Shown here in pieces: positions 55,569 through 64,000 of a stretch of 64,000 bases of DNA. The DNA comes from Clostridium brassicae (GTDB lineage Bacteria > Bacillota > Clostridia > Clostridiales > Clostridiaceae). Under the pieces are notes generated by a model. It made no database searches, had not been told where the DNA came from, and worked only from the letters and a program-made list of their open reading frames with translations. The stretch spans positions 1 to 64,000 of the forward strand of contig NZ_JAPQFJ010000010.1 in NCBI RefSeq assembly GCF_026738875.1. Direction: 5' to 3'. The first letter of the stretch is position 1; every line of letters begins with the position of its first letter. The translations under genes were made by a program, and so were the position numbers.

Positions 55569-56768
55569 TTATTTAGTTTTTAAATTATTATAAGCTTCTA
55601 TAGCATGAGTTAAGATAATCATTGCGTTTTCTATGTCATCAACGCTAGTACAGAATGAAAATCTAGCTTCGTTTTTACCTAGACCCTCTGTCCCATAGAA
55701 ACCTGAGCCAGGAGCTATCATAACAGTTCTGCCTTCGTAATTATAGTCTGTTAGAAGCCATTTTGCAAATTCTTCAGTATCATCTACAGGTAGTTTAGCA
55801 AGGATATAAAAGGCTCCACAAGGTTTATCACATATAACTCCAGGTATTTTACTTAAATAATCAAACATTAAGTTTCTTCTTGAGTTATATTTAGATCTTA
55901 CATCTTCGATATATGAGTCTAAAGTATTTATCAAATTAGAAGCTGCATATTGTTCAATAGTTGATACACAAAGTCTTGACTGACATAATTTTAGCATTTG
56001 ATTAATTAGTTCTTTGTTTTTTGAAGCTACTAATCCTATTCTTGCCCCACACGCACTATAGTGTTTAGAAATACTATCTACTAAAATAACTCTATCAAGA
56101 ATATCTTCCATATACATAGCAGAAACATATTGAATGTCGTCATAAACGAATTGTCTATAAACTTCATCTGAAATAAGATATAGATTATATTCTTTTGCTA
56201 TATCTGCAAGCATCTTTAATTCGTCATAAGTGTATATAGTTCCAGTTGGGTTAACTGGGTTTGAAAATAAAATACACTTAGTTCTGTCAGTTATCTTGCT
56301 TATTATTTCTTCTTTTGGTGGAAGATGAAATTTATTCTCTATTTTTGTTATGAATGGTACTATTTTAGCACCAGCAATTTTAGCAAAACTATTGTAATTT
56401 GAATAGAATGGTTCTGGTACAAGCACTTCATCACCTGGATCACAAATAGCCATTAAAGCGAATAAGATAGCTTCACTACCACCATGAGTTATTAATATTT
56501 CTTCTTTAGCTAAATCAATATTCCATCTTTTATAAGCCTCTATAAAACTATTTATTAAATCAGGAATACCTCTAGAATCTGAATATTTTACTATTTTTTC
56601 ATCGTAGTTAGTAACACCTTGAAAAAAAGAATCTGGTGTAACTACATTAGGTTGACCTATATTAAGACTATATACTTTGAGGCCTCTAGCTCTTGCATCA
56701 TCTGCTAGAGGAACAAGTTTACGTATAGGTGAAAAATTCATATTTAATACTCTATTAGATATTTTCAT
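55569..56768 (-). CDS. Class I/II PLP-dependent aminotransferase
   Basis: A 399-residue aspartate-aminotransferase-like enzyme. It has SLNIGQPNVVTPDSF, the cofactor-binding ITHGGSEAILFALMAICDPGDEVLVPEPFY, SNPVNPTGTIYT, ISDEVYRQFVYDD and the Schiff-base lysine in SISKHYSACGARIG. Closest in feel to AspC/PatA-type aminotransferases of clostridia; substrate not assigned. GGGGGC precedes ATG. Monocistronic. Confidence 0.92.
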   Translation of the reverse strand: MKISNRVLNMNFSPIRKLVPLADDARARGLKVYSLNIGQPNVVTPDSFFQGVTNYDEKIVKYSDSRGIPDLINSFIEAYKRWNIDLAKEEILITHGGSEAILFALMAICDPGDEVLVPEPFYSNYNSFAKIAGAKIVPFITKIENKFHLPPKEEIISKITDRTKCILFSNPVNPTGTIYTYDELKMLADIAKEYNLYLISDEVYRQFVYDDIQYVSAMYMEDILDRVILVDSISKHYSACGARIGLVASKNKELINQMLKLCQSRLCVSTIEQYAASNLINTLDSYIEDVRSKYNSRRNLMFDYLSKIPGVICDKPCGAFYILAKLPVDDTEEFAKWLLTDYNYEGRTVMIAPGSGFYGTEGLGKNEARFSFCTSVDDIENAMIILTHAIEAYNNLKTK

Positions 56769-56885
56769 ATTTAAAAGCCCCCAAAATTAAATTAATTAAA
56801 TTATATGATTAGAAAACTGTTTATGGCAAGTAAAACTTAATAAGTACTATAATAATATTTTATTATTTTTATAAAAATAATAAAG

Positions 56886-56920
56886 AGCCACTAGATTTAT
56901 AATTTAACATGCTAGTGGCT
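56886..56920 (-). terminator. Terminator after the 49-aa peptide gene
   Basis: AGCCACTAG (56886-56894) pairs with CTAGTGGCT (56912-56920); on the minus strand it is followed by CTTTATTATTTTT. Confidence 0.65.
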
Positions 56921-57006
56921 ATCTAAAAAATATATATTTAAATTAGTATGAAATTTTTATAAAGATATTAACCATTATATAGTGTAAACACTAATAATTA
57001 AATATA

Positions 57007-57156
57007 TTATATACAACCAATGGATTGTTGAATTTGAGTATAAATATTTTTATCTATAGCCCCTATTAAAAAGAGGCGTTGTGCCAATTCTGCAATTTCA
57101 TGTTTATTAATATCCTCTATTTTCATGGGTATAGTAATATGTACGATGTTATCCAT
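57007..57156 (-). CDS. Small protein (49 aa), unknown function
   Basis: The frame starts ATG at 57154-57156 with AGGAGG 7 bases upstream on the minus strand. The peptide begins MDNIVHITIPMKIEDINKHEIAE and ends with QQSIGCI. It is soluble and partly helical; no family recognised. A terminator follows 87 bases later, so it is a free-standing small gene. Confidence 0.65.
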   Translation of the reverse strand: MDNIVHITIPMKIEDINKHEIAELAQRLFLIGAIDKNIYTQIQQSIGCI

Positions 57157-57360
57157 TAAAAAACCTCCTAGGTAAATTTATTAAGTATTATTAACTTGGA
57201 CATATATAAATATACAACAATATTTGCTTTTTATATATAGTTAAATGATACAAAGTTTTTAATTTTTTATTATTTAAACTAAATACATAAAAGATTAAAA
57301 CATTTTTAATTAAAGGAATTTTCTTATAAATAAAGAATAATTATTTATATAAACAGGATT

Positions 57361-57400
57361 TTAACTTTTAGATGGATTTTTTAATCTACTTGAAAGTTAA
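57361..57400 (+). repeat. Hairpin in the leader of the lipase gene
   Basis: TTAACTTT (57361-57368) pairs with AAAGTTAA (57393-57400), with inner AGAT..ATT/AAT..ACT pairing and T6 in the loop. No T run follows the stem. The remaining 57157-57502 is AT-rich without other signals. Confidence 0.45.
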
Positions 57401-57502
57401 GTATTCTTCACTTTGTATAATTTATAATAGTAGTTTAGCATTATTGTTATATTGAAATCAATAATTTAAAACAAAAAATATACATAGATAGGAGGGGACT
57501 TT

Positions 57503-58333
57503 ATGGGAAAATTGATGGAAGAGAAACTAAAATCCTTTGATGAAACTGAATTGTACTATAGGGAAGACCTACCAGATAAAATGAAAGCCATTGTAATAAT
57601 AGTTCATGGATTGTGTGAACATTTGGGAAGATATGATTATATTACAAAAAAATTTAATGCATTTGGATATGGAGTTTATAGATTTGATAATAGAGGACAT
57701 GGAAGGTCTGGTGGAGAAAAAGGATATGTAGAAAATTTCATGAATTTTATTGAAGATACTGATAGTATAGTTAATTTATGTTCTAAAGAGAATCCAAAAA
57801 TTCCTTTATTTATGTTAGGACACAGTATGGGTGGATATATAACTGCTGCTTATGGAAGTAAATATAAAGAGAAATTAGAAGGACAAATTCTGTCAGGTGC
57901 GGCTGTAATAGAATTACCTATCTTTCAACAATTAAAAGAAGAAAGACTTTTTGAAACAAACCCTAGAGGAAAAAGTCCTAATGCTTTATCAAACTTAATA
58001 TGTAGAGATCCTGTGGTTGTTAAAGAATATGAAAATGATCCATTGGTTCTTAAAGAAACTACTTTTAAACTTTTAGGAGAAGTTTTTGTTAATGGAGTTA
58101 ATTGGTTAAATAGTAACATAAAAAATTATACTTATCCTTGTTTAATATTACATGGAGAAAAAGATCAAATTGTTATAAATGAAGCATCTAAATGGATGTA
58201 TTCAAATATATCTTCAACAGATAAAATGTTAAAGATTTATGATGAATGTTATCATGAAATTTTAAATGAGAAAGAAGAGAAGGATTTAATTGTAGAAGAG
58301 ATTCACAAATGGATAGAAGATAGATTAAGATAA
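57503..58333 (+). CDS. Alpha/beta hydrolase, monoacylglycerol lipase/lysophospholipase type
   Basis: A 276-residue serine hydrolase without signal peptide. VHGLCEHLGRYDY is the oxyanion-loop motif of monoglyceride lipases, FDNRGHGRSGG follows, and the nucleophile lies in LGHSMGGYI. HGEKDQIV supplies the Asp and CYHEIL the His. GGAGGGGACTTT precedes ATG. It is followed 26 bases later by the c-di-GMP gene, without a terminator, so they may be co-transcribed. Confidence 0.88.
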   Translation: MGKLMEEKLKSFDETELYYREDLPDKMKAIVIIVHGLCEHLGRYDYITKKFNAFGYGVYRFDNRGHGRSGGEKGYVENFMNFIEDTDSIVNLCSKENPKIPLFMLGHSMGGYITAAYGSKYKEKLEGQILSGAAVIELPIFQQLKEERLFETNPRGKSPNALSNLICRDPVVVKEYENDPLVLKETTFKLLGEVFVNGVNWLNSNIKNYTYPCLILHGEKDQIVINEASKWMYSNISSTDKMLKIYDECYHEILNEKEEKDLIVEEIHKWIEDRLR

Positions 58334-58389
58334 ATTTGTAATTAATAATCTTAATAAGGATGAATAAAAGTAAAGGTAAAAGGTGTGTT

Positions 58390-60261
58390 ATGGTAAAATA
58401 TGATTTTTCTCAACTTATAGATATTACAAAGCTTCAATCCCTTATGGATGCTTTTTATAAAGCATCAGGTATCAGAACTAGTATTTTAGATTTGAAAGGT
58501 AATATATTGACTAGTTCTAAGTGGAATAGGGGAATAAGAGATTTTTATAGAACAAGTGCAGTAGCTGCTCCTAAATATGCACAAAATTATAAAAATTTTT
58601 TTAAGGAGTGTAATAATAAGAAAAAGTATATAATTTCACAACATGATAATGGAATGTATTATATAGGTACACCTATTTTAGTAGAGGAATGCCACTTAGC
58701 AACAATTGTCTATAGTCAATTCTATTTAGAAGGACATGAGCTTGAAATTTCTAGAAAGAAATTTGAAGAATCAAAAACTGATGAAACCGAATACAAAAAT
58801 GACACTAAAAAAATTGAAGTAGTTAGTGTAGAAAAATTAAAATACATAATAGATTGTTTAGTAAAATTTTCAGAATGGGTTGGAGAAATGGGACACAACC
58901 AACTAAAACTTTTACAATTAAACGAAAAATTAAACGATAATTATGAAATTAGAGTGAAAACTGAAAAAGCAACAAAAAAACTAGCTTATTATAATCCTAT
59001 AACAGAGTTAAGAAATAGAGCTTATGTAGTTAGAAAACTTCCAGCGGTAATAAATAACATAAAAAAAGACAAGTCCACAGTAGCTTTATGTATTTTAGAT
59101 GTAGACAACTTTAAAGCTATTAATGATACTTTCGGTCATTTTATAGGAGATAAATTTTTGAAGGAAGTATCTGTAAGATTAAAAAAGGTTTTAGGTTTAA
59201 CAGATGAAATATATCATATTGGAGGAGATGAATTTTTATTTTTAATAAAATCTGTAACAGATAAAAAGGTAATTGAAGATATGGGACAGAAGTTATTAAA
59301 TACATTTAAGGAACCTTTCTATATAGAAAATCATGAAATTTATTATATTACTGCTAGCATGGGGATTGCGATGTTGACTTCTAAGAAGGATGGTTTTCAG
59401 GAACTTTTTAATTATGCAGATGATGCACTGCATTATGCTAAAAAAGAAGGGAAAGATAGATATAAGATATATACATCTAATATGCACTCTACTTTATATT
59501 GTGAAACGAAATTTAAGAATGATTTAAAGATGGCTTTAAACAATGATGAATTTAAGGTTTATTATCAGCCTAAAATAGATATTGTTAGTGGAAATATTTC
59601 GGGGGTTGAAGCTTTAGTAAGGTGGATAAGGCAAGATGGAAAAATTATTCCACCAAACAAATTTATTAGTTTTACAGAAAAGACAGGATTAATAGGAAAT
59701 ATAAGTGAAAAGGTTACGAGAAAGGCTTGTATTCAAAATAGGATGTGGCAGCAAGCTAAAGATATTAAATTTAGAACAGCTGTAAATCTTTCTGCTTTTC
59801 AACTTCAGGATAAAGAATTATTTGAAAAAATTCAATCAATACTAAAAGATACAGGATTATCGCCGGAATTTTTTGAGGTTGAAATAACTGAAAGTGTTAT
59901 AATGAATAATTTTAAGCAATCAGTAAATACGTTAAATAGGCTTAGAGAAATAGGAGTTAAAGTATCTCTTGATGATTTTGGCACAGGTTATTCATCGCTA
60001 AATTATCTTAAAAATTTACCTATTGATTCTATAAAATTAGATAAATCTTTTGTTGACAATTTAACTATGGATTCAAAAGAAAGATTTATTGTGTCAACTA
60101 TAATTAATTTATCTCATGGTGTTGATTTGAAAGTTATAGCAGAAGGTGTTGAAAGTAAAGAGCAGTTAAAAATTTTACAGGAATATAAATGTGATGAAAT
60201 ACAAGGATATTATTTTAGTAAACCAGTTCCACCAAAAGAATTTGAAATTAAATTTTTATAG
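58390..60261 (+). CDS. PocR-GGDEF-EAL cyclic-di-GMP protein
   Basis: Start placed at ATG 58390 (623 residues), after AAAGGTGTGTT; an ATG at 58360 has no proper site. The N-terminal region (about 5-180) resembles the PocR ligand-sensing domain (TKLQSLMDAFYKASGIRTSILDLKGN). GGDEF near 278-282 (YHIGGDEFLF) and EAL near 407 (GVEALVRW), with DDFGTGYSS in the EAL domain, are intact. It can therefore be a bifunctional cyclase and phosphodiesterase controlled by a small molecule. No membrane segments. Confidence 0.92.
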   Translation: MVKYDFSQLIDITKLQSLMDAFYKASGIRTSILDLKGNILTSSKWNRGIRDFYRTSAVAAPKYAQNYKNFFKECNNKKKYIISQHDNGMYYIGTPILVEECHLATIVYSQFYLEGHELEISRKKFEESKTDETEYKNDTKKIEVVSVEKLKYIIDCLVKFSEWVGEMGHNQLKLLQLNEKLNDNYEIRVKTEKATKKLAYYNPITELRNRAYVVRKLPAVINNIKKDKSTVALCILDVDNFKAINDTFGHFIGDKFLKEVSVRLKKVLGLTDEIYHIGGDEFLFLIKSVTDKKVIEDMGQKLLNTFKEPFYIENHEIYYITASMGIAMLTSKKDGFQELFNYADDALHYAKKEGKDRYKIYTSNMHSTLYCETKFKNDLKMALNNDEFKVYYQPKIDIVSGNISGVEALVRWIRQDGKIIPPNKFISFTEKTGLIGNISEKVTRKACIQNRMWQQAKDIKFRTAVNLSAFQLQDKELFEKIQSILKDTGLSPEFFEVEITESVIMNNFKQSVNTLNRLREIGVKVSLDDFGTGYSSLNYLKNLPIDSIKLDKSFVDNLTMDSKERFIVSTIINLSHGVDLKVIAEGVESKEQLKILQEYKCDEIQGYYFSKPVPPKEFEIKFL

Positions 60262-60313
60262 ATTAAGAAAAATTAATGTATCTACGTTATTTTGAAATTT
60301 TACAATTTTTTTA

Positions 60314-60363
60314 AATAAAATGTAAGAGCAGGTACAGCATTGTATCTGCTCTTACATTTTATT
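60314..60363. terminator. Bidirectional terminator between convergent genes
   Basis: An 18-bp perfect stem (60314-60331 with 60346-60363, core TGTAAGAGCAG/CTGCTCTTACA) with a TACA/TGTA inner pair. It serves both the c-di-GMP gene and the nucleotidase gene. Confidence 0.85.
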
Positions 60364-60373
60364 ATAATTATTA

Positions 60374-63300
60374 TTAAATTGAAGGTATTATTAATTGTTG
60401 ACCAACATAGATTAAATTAACATTTTTAATTTTATTTACTTTAGCAATGTCAGTATATTTAATACCAAATTTCTTTCCTATTTTATATAAGGTATCTCCA
60501 CGTGTAACAGTGTAAATTTTATTTTTAGGAGGTTGTGGTTTAGGGTCTGGTTTAGGTTGTGGTGAAACTTTATTTGCAATTTGAACCCTATTTTCTACAT
60601 TAACTGTAGTTACTCCATGTTTTTGAATATAATTCATGACTATTTCATCTAAACCAGGCATTTCAGCTAAAGTTTTACCTTTTGCAAGCATAGAATAGTC
60701 ATCACCGCCTACTGCCATAAAATCGTTTGTTGCTAATTTATAAATTTTATTTAAATCTAAATTTTTACCATTAACTTTAACATCAAATACTCGTTTACCT
60801 ACTGGTTGTTTAGGATCAAATTTGAATGTTATGCCAGCTACTTGAGGGAAACCACCATTTTCTTTTGGATAAAGGCGTACGCCATGTTCTAAAGCTGCAA
60901 GTATATCAGAACCCTTTACTTCTTTTGATACAACATAATTTCCAAAAGGTAATACAGTAATTACATGACCTTTTGTAATTTCACCTTTATCTATAGAAGC
61001 CCTAATTCCTCCTCCATTTGTAATTACTAGATCTGCTTTAGTTGCATCTAGTATTGCATTAGTTATAAGGTTAGCTAGATTTGTTTCTTTTGTTCTAACA
61101 TTTCCTCTTTCACCATCTAATTTAACATTTGTTTTACCTATAACTACAGAGGTTATTTTTTTGTTTTCATTTTCAATTTTTTCTATTATAGCTTTTATAT
61201 CTTTGTCTTCTTTTAGCTGCATTCCTTGTTCTTTATTAAATAAGGAAGCTTTTACAGAGTCTACTTTTCCATTTTTAAACAGTAGATTTACTTCACCTAG
61301 ATTTTTGTCATAATCTCCTGTTTGAACTATTAAAGTTTTATTCACTAATTTTCCTTCAGGTAATGTAGTATGAGTGTGCCCATCCACTATAATATCTATA
61401 CCTTTAACTTTTTCTGCAACCTTTATGCTTGAATAATCTCCTTGAACACCTAGGTGAGATAAAGCAATAATAACATCACATTTACCTTTTAATTCAGAAA
61501 CCATTTTTTCTGATGTTTTAACAGGATCTTCAAAAGTTAATCCTTCAACATTTTTAGGATTAGTCATGTATGTAGTATCAGGTGTTGAAAGACCGAATAT
61601 TCCGAATTTAACGCCATCTATTTCCTTGATTATATAAGGTTTAAGAAGAGAAGTTCCATCTTTCTTGAAAATATTTGCAGAAATAATAGGGAATTTAGCC
61701 ATTTTAGAAAGTTCTACAAGCCTATTTTGACCATAGTTAAAGTCATGGTTGCCAGGTGCCATTGCATCGTATCCAATACTATTAAGTATTTTAATTATGC
61801 TTTCTCCTTTATTTAAGGTAGATATAGTTTGACCATGTAAAGTATCACCAGCATCTAATACTAAAACATTTTTATTAGTATTTCTTAAATTTTTTATTTT
61901 AGTTGCTATTCTTGCAAAACCCATACCATCATATTTTCCTTCATTAACTCTTGAATGAGTATCATTTGTATGAACTATAGTAACTAAATTATATCCTTCT
62001 ATAGCTTTTTTCGTTATTGATTTAACATTTGAAGTTCTTCCATCTTCAGATTTTGGAACTTCTATTTTACCTGAATCTATTAAAGCAGCCGCAATAGATC
62101 TGTCTTTTTCATTCCAATTTGTACCTATTATTTTCCAGTTTTTATCTAAATCAGCAGTTATGACTCCTTTTTTTATGTTTTTGATATAATCCTTTATTAG
62201 TTCCCTTATAGGAGTGCCATTATGAACGTCTTTTTCTAAAAGTTTTGGAAGAGTACCATCTTTAAATACTCCACCTTCAGTTTTTGATAATTGGGAATTA
62301 TATCTATAGTTATTAACTGCTAATTTAAGTAAGTCGCTATCTTTTATTGGAGTACCGTCCATCTTTCTTAAATTAGCTATTCTGTTTCCTGGAGTCTTAC
62401 TAATATCTATGTCGTATTTAACTCCTGAGAACATGTCATAATTATATCCTCTTATATTTTCATTGAAAGATATAGTTAAATCGCCAGGTTTGTATGTATT
62501 ATAGAATGTAGCCGACCATTCCATATATTCTTTTAATTGTTTTCCTGTAACTTGTAGTAAATATAAAGTGTTGTCATATTTATATATTAGTGATGCATCA
62601 GAACTTTTTATAGGACCTTTTTTCATATTAGCATCAGATCTAAAAGCAGCAGCAGCGCCAACATCTGCACCACTATAATGCATTTGAACTTTGTTGATTA
62701 AATCAATCATTGCAGTATCTTCTACTTGGGCTGTAGGAATACCTTTTATTTTTTCAGGACCAACTAAATCTGCATCTTTCAATTCGCCAATGATAGTATT
62801 TGCATCTTTAATAGCCATATCATGACATGGTTTTAAAACTTTTACAAGTTCATTATCTGCTTCATAATTTATTTTTTTAGTTTTAGGATCTTTAATGTAT
62901 AGTACTTGTGAAGTAATGTCTTTTGATTTATTTTCTATAGTATATTTTCCATATTTTTTAACTAATTTTATATCTATTTTGGCTAAAGTATTTGCACCAC
63001 TTTGATTTTCTACAAACAATACGTTGTTGAGTAATTTACCATCTACAGCTTTATGTTCATGAGCACCTATAATAGCTGTAAGTTCAGGACAAGCTTTTGC
63101 TAAGTTTTCAGCAGAATCAGAATGCTGATATTCTCTACCATGACTAGTATGATTAACAGCAATCATTAAATCTACTTTGTCTTTTATTTTAGATATAATT
63201 TTTTTTGTCTCATCAATAGGACTTGTTACTTTATAATCTTTTAAATTAGGACCATCCCATTTAGTTATATTAGGATTAGTCATACCAATAATACCAATTT

Positions 63301-63823
63301 TAACTCCTGATTTCTCTATTATTTTATAAGGTTGTCCAAGAAGAGAACCATCTTTTTTATAAACATTTCCACAAAGAATAGTTGCCTTGGCTTGGCTCAT
63401 TATTTTCTCAAGGGTAGGGATTCCATAATTAAATTCATGATTTCCAAGAGTTATTGTGTCATAACCCATATAGTTCATAGCAGTTATCATAGGATTTTTT
63501 TCGTCTAAGAATAGGTTTTGAGAATTACCTTGAATTATGTCTCCAGCGTCTAATAAGAGTGTATTTGAATTGGAGCTTTTTAAAGATTTGACTAAAGTTG
63601 ATATTTGAACTAAACTTCCAGTTTTATCTTCGCTATTAGTTGCATAGTCATAAGGCATAAATTTTCCATGAGTATCACTAGTAGCAAGTATTTGGAGTGT
63701 TAAAGTGTTAGTGTTATTTTCAGTAGCAAAGGCATTATTAGAAAATATTATACCTAAAACCATTAATAATGTAAGTACAAAGGATGTCATTTTTTTAAAT
63801 TTATTGGACTTTAACATTGTCAT
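60374..63823 (-). CDS. Exported tandem nucleotidase/cyclic-nucleotide phosphoesterase with LysM
   Basis: A 1149-residue exported enzyme with a signal peptide (about 1-33). Half 1 has a metallophosphoesterase domain (TSDTHGKF with D50 and H52; LGNHEFNYG) and a CpdB-like C-terminal domain (YKYDNTLYLLQVTGKQL). Half 2 repeats the plan (HTNDTHSRV, APGNHDFNYG) with a 5'-nucleotidase C domain (NGGGIRASI, VGGDDYSML). A LysM module (about 1105-1147, YTVTRGDTLYKIGKKF) binds the wall. Layout resembles Bacillus YfkN. Start may be 63823 or ATG 63817, which has better spacing to AAGGGGG. Confidence 0.93.
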   Translation of the reverse strand: MTMLKSNKFKKMTSFVLTLLMVLGIIFSNNAFATENNTNTLTLQILATSDTHGKFMPYDYATNSEDKTGSLVQISTLVKSLKSSNSNTLLLDAGDIIQGNSQNLFLDEKNPMITAMNYMGYDTITLGNHEFNYGIPTLEKIMSQAKATILCGNVYKKDGSLLGQPYKIIEKSGVKIGIIGMTNPNITKWDGPNLKDYKVTSPIDETKKIISKIKDKVDLMIAVNHTSHGREYQHSDSAENLAKACPELTAIIGAHEHKAVDGKLLNNVLFVENQSGANTLAKIDIKLVKKYGKYTIENKSKDITSQVLYIKDPKTKKINYEADNELVKVLKPCHDMAIKDANTIIGELKDADLVGPEKIKGIPTAQVEDTAMIDLINKVQMHYSGADVGAAAAFRSDANMKKGPIKSSDASLIYKYDNTLYLLQVTGKQLKEYMEWSATFYNTYKPGDLTISFNENIRGYNYDMFSGVKYDIDISKTPGNRIANLRKMDGTPIKDSDLLKLAVNNYRYNSQLSKTEGGVFKDGTLPKLLEKDVHNGTPIRELIKDYIKNIKKGVITADLDKNWKIIGTNWNEKDRSIAAALIDSGKIEVPKSEDGRTSNVKSITKKAIEGYNLVTIVHTNDTHSRVNEGKYDGMGFARIATKIKNLRNTNKNVLVLDAGDTLHGQTISTLNKGESIIKILNSIGYDAMAPGNHDFNYGQNRLVELSKMAKFPIISANIFKKDGTSLLKPYIIKEIDGVKFGIFGLSTPDTTYMTNPKNVEGLTFEDPVKTSEKMVSELKGKCDVIIALSHLGVQGDYSSIKVAEKVKGIDIIVDGHTHTTLPEGKLVNKTLIVQTGDYDKNLGEVNLLFKNGKVDSVKASLFNKEQGMQLKEDKDIKAIIEKIENENKKITSVVIGKTNVKLDGERGNVRTKETNLANLITNAILDATKADLVITNGGGIRASIDKGEITKGHVITVLPFGNYVVSKEVKGSDILAALEHGVRLYPKENGGFPQVAGITFKFDPKQPVGKRVFDVKVNGKNLDLNKIYKLATNDFMAVGGDDYSMLAKGKTLAEMPGLDEIVMNYIQKHGVTTVNVENRVQIANKVSPQPKPDPKPQPPKNKIYTVTRGDTLYKIGKKFGIKYTDIAKVNKIKNVNLIYVGQQLIIPSI

Positions 63824-64000
63824 TCATCCCCCTTAAATGTTATTAAATGTTAATTTTAGGTTAACATATATATATATGAATGTAAATACAAAATATGTTA
63901 AAATCCATATAATTGTGAAAACGTTTTTTTGTGATAAAGTAATTTGTTATAGATAACAAATTCAACTAAAGAAACGTATCCAGGCGTATTCATGGGTGAT
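63824..64000. other. Upstream region of the nucleotidase gene, with palindromes
   Basis: AATTTGTTAT-AG-ATAACAAATT (63940-63961) is a 22-bp palindrome that could be an operator. TGAAAACGTTTTTT at 63915-63928 partly matches a CcpA site but lacks the full consensus. No gene start with a ribosome site was seen before the window ends. Confidence 0.35.

Noticed and set aside
63915-63928. Possible CcpA (cre) site upstream of the nucleotidase
   Set aside because: The TGAAAACGTTTTTT core fits only in part, and its distance and orientation relative to a promoter are not clear.

Overview
The window is AT-rich, densely coded low-GC Firmicute chromosome. It points to Clostridium sensu stricto, an anaerobic spore former, from a GerA-type germinant receptor, a Na+-type V-ATPase, flavodiiron and reverse-rubrerythrin-like proteins, an HPr-containing sigma-54 regulator, many TTG/GTG starts and strong GGAGG ribosome binding sites. 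No rRNA, tRNA, CRISPR array, prophage or intact insertion sequence was seen. The species cannot be fixed from the sequence alone.

Layout. 1-108: the end of etfA. 112-283: a structured RNA element with a terminator. 448-3378: an ABC-F ATPase and manA. 3401-7123 (minus strand): a small membrane peptide, an XRE regulator with its membrane partner, a LysM protein, and a dicarboxylate/glutamate symporter behind a long leader. 7481-12530: a zinc-ribbon/ferritin-like protein, a sorbosone-dehydrogenase-like propeller, a phospholipase C-like protein, a methyltransferase-like protein and a B12-binding radical SAM enzyme. 12815-21421: the nine-gene V-ATPase operon. 21548-26133: an HPr-PAS-AAA-HTH activator, a sigma-54 promoter and dhaKLM. 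26257-29542: peptide deformylase, an ECF S component, a hypothetical protein and a flavodiiron protein. 29717-33132: a copper operon (LDCC peptide, CopA, CopZ, zinc-ribbon peptide). 33324-39366: a DUF4342 protein, an exported protein, a two-component system and a CHASE4-type diguanylate cyclase. 39536-42397: an alanine:Na+ symporter and a CaiB/racemase-family enzyme. 42694-46621: a germinant receptor in the order B-C-A plus a small membrane peptide. 46980-49728: a second copy of the structured RNA ahead of a sodium:solute symporter, then a PTS IIC-type membrane protein. 50199-54517: pxpB-pxpC-pxpA, an NRAMP-fold transporter and a biotin carrier protein. 54537-54853: a large imperfect inverted repeat. 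55062-63823: a DUF3784 protein, an aminotransferase, a small peptide, a lipase, a PocR-GGDEF-EAL protein and a tandem nucleotidase with LysM.

How the parts work together. The proteolipid carries the full Na+-ligand set known from Enterococcus hirae NtpK, so the V-ATPase very likely moves Na+. Three symporters of usually Na+-coupled families (SDF, AGCS, SSS) lie in the same window, so Na+ circulation is a theme. The RNA element seen twice, once before the SSS gene, may be a cation-responsive riboswitch; this is an inference. The dha region is a self-contained regulon: a regulator with a PTS HPr domain, a sigma-54 promoter and a PTS-dependent dihydroxyacetone kinase.

The observations most worth following are the two-copy RNA, the HPr-regulator fusion, the pxp cluster with an orphan biotin carrier and an NRAMP relative lacking the metal motif, the 315-bp inverted repeat, the symporter leader, and the copper operon with Cys-rich small proteins. 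Start codons were moved to the site with the best ribosome binding site where the longest reading frame looked wrong.
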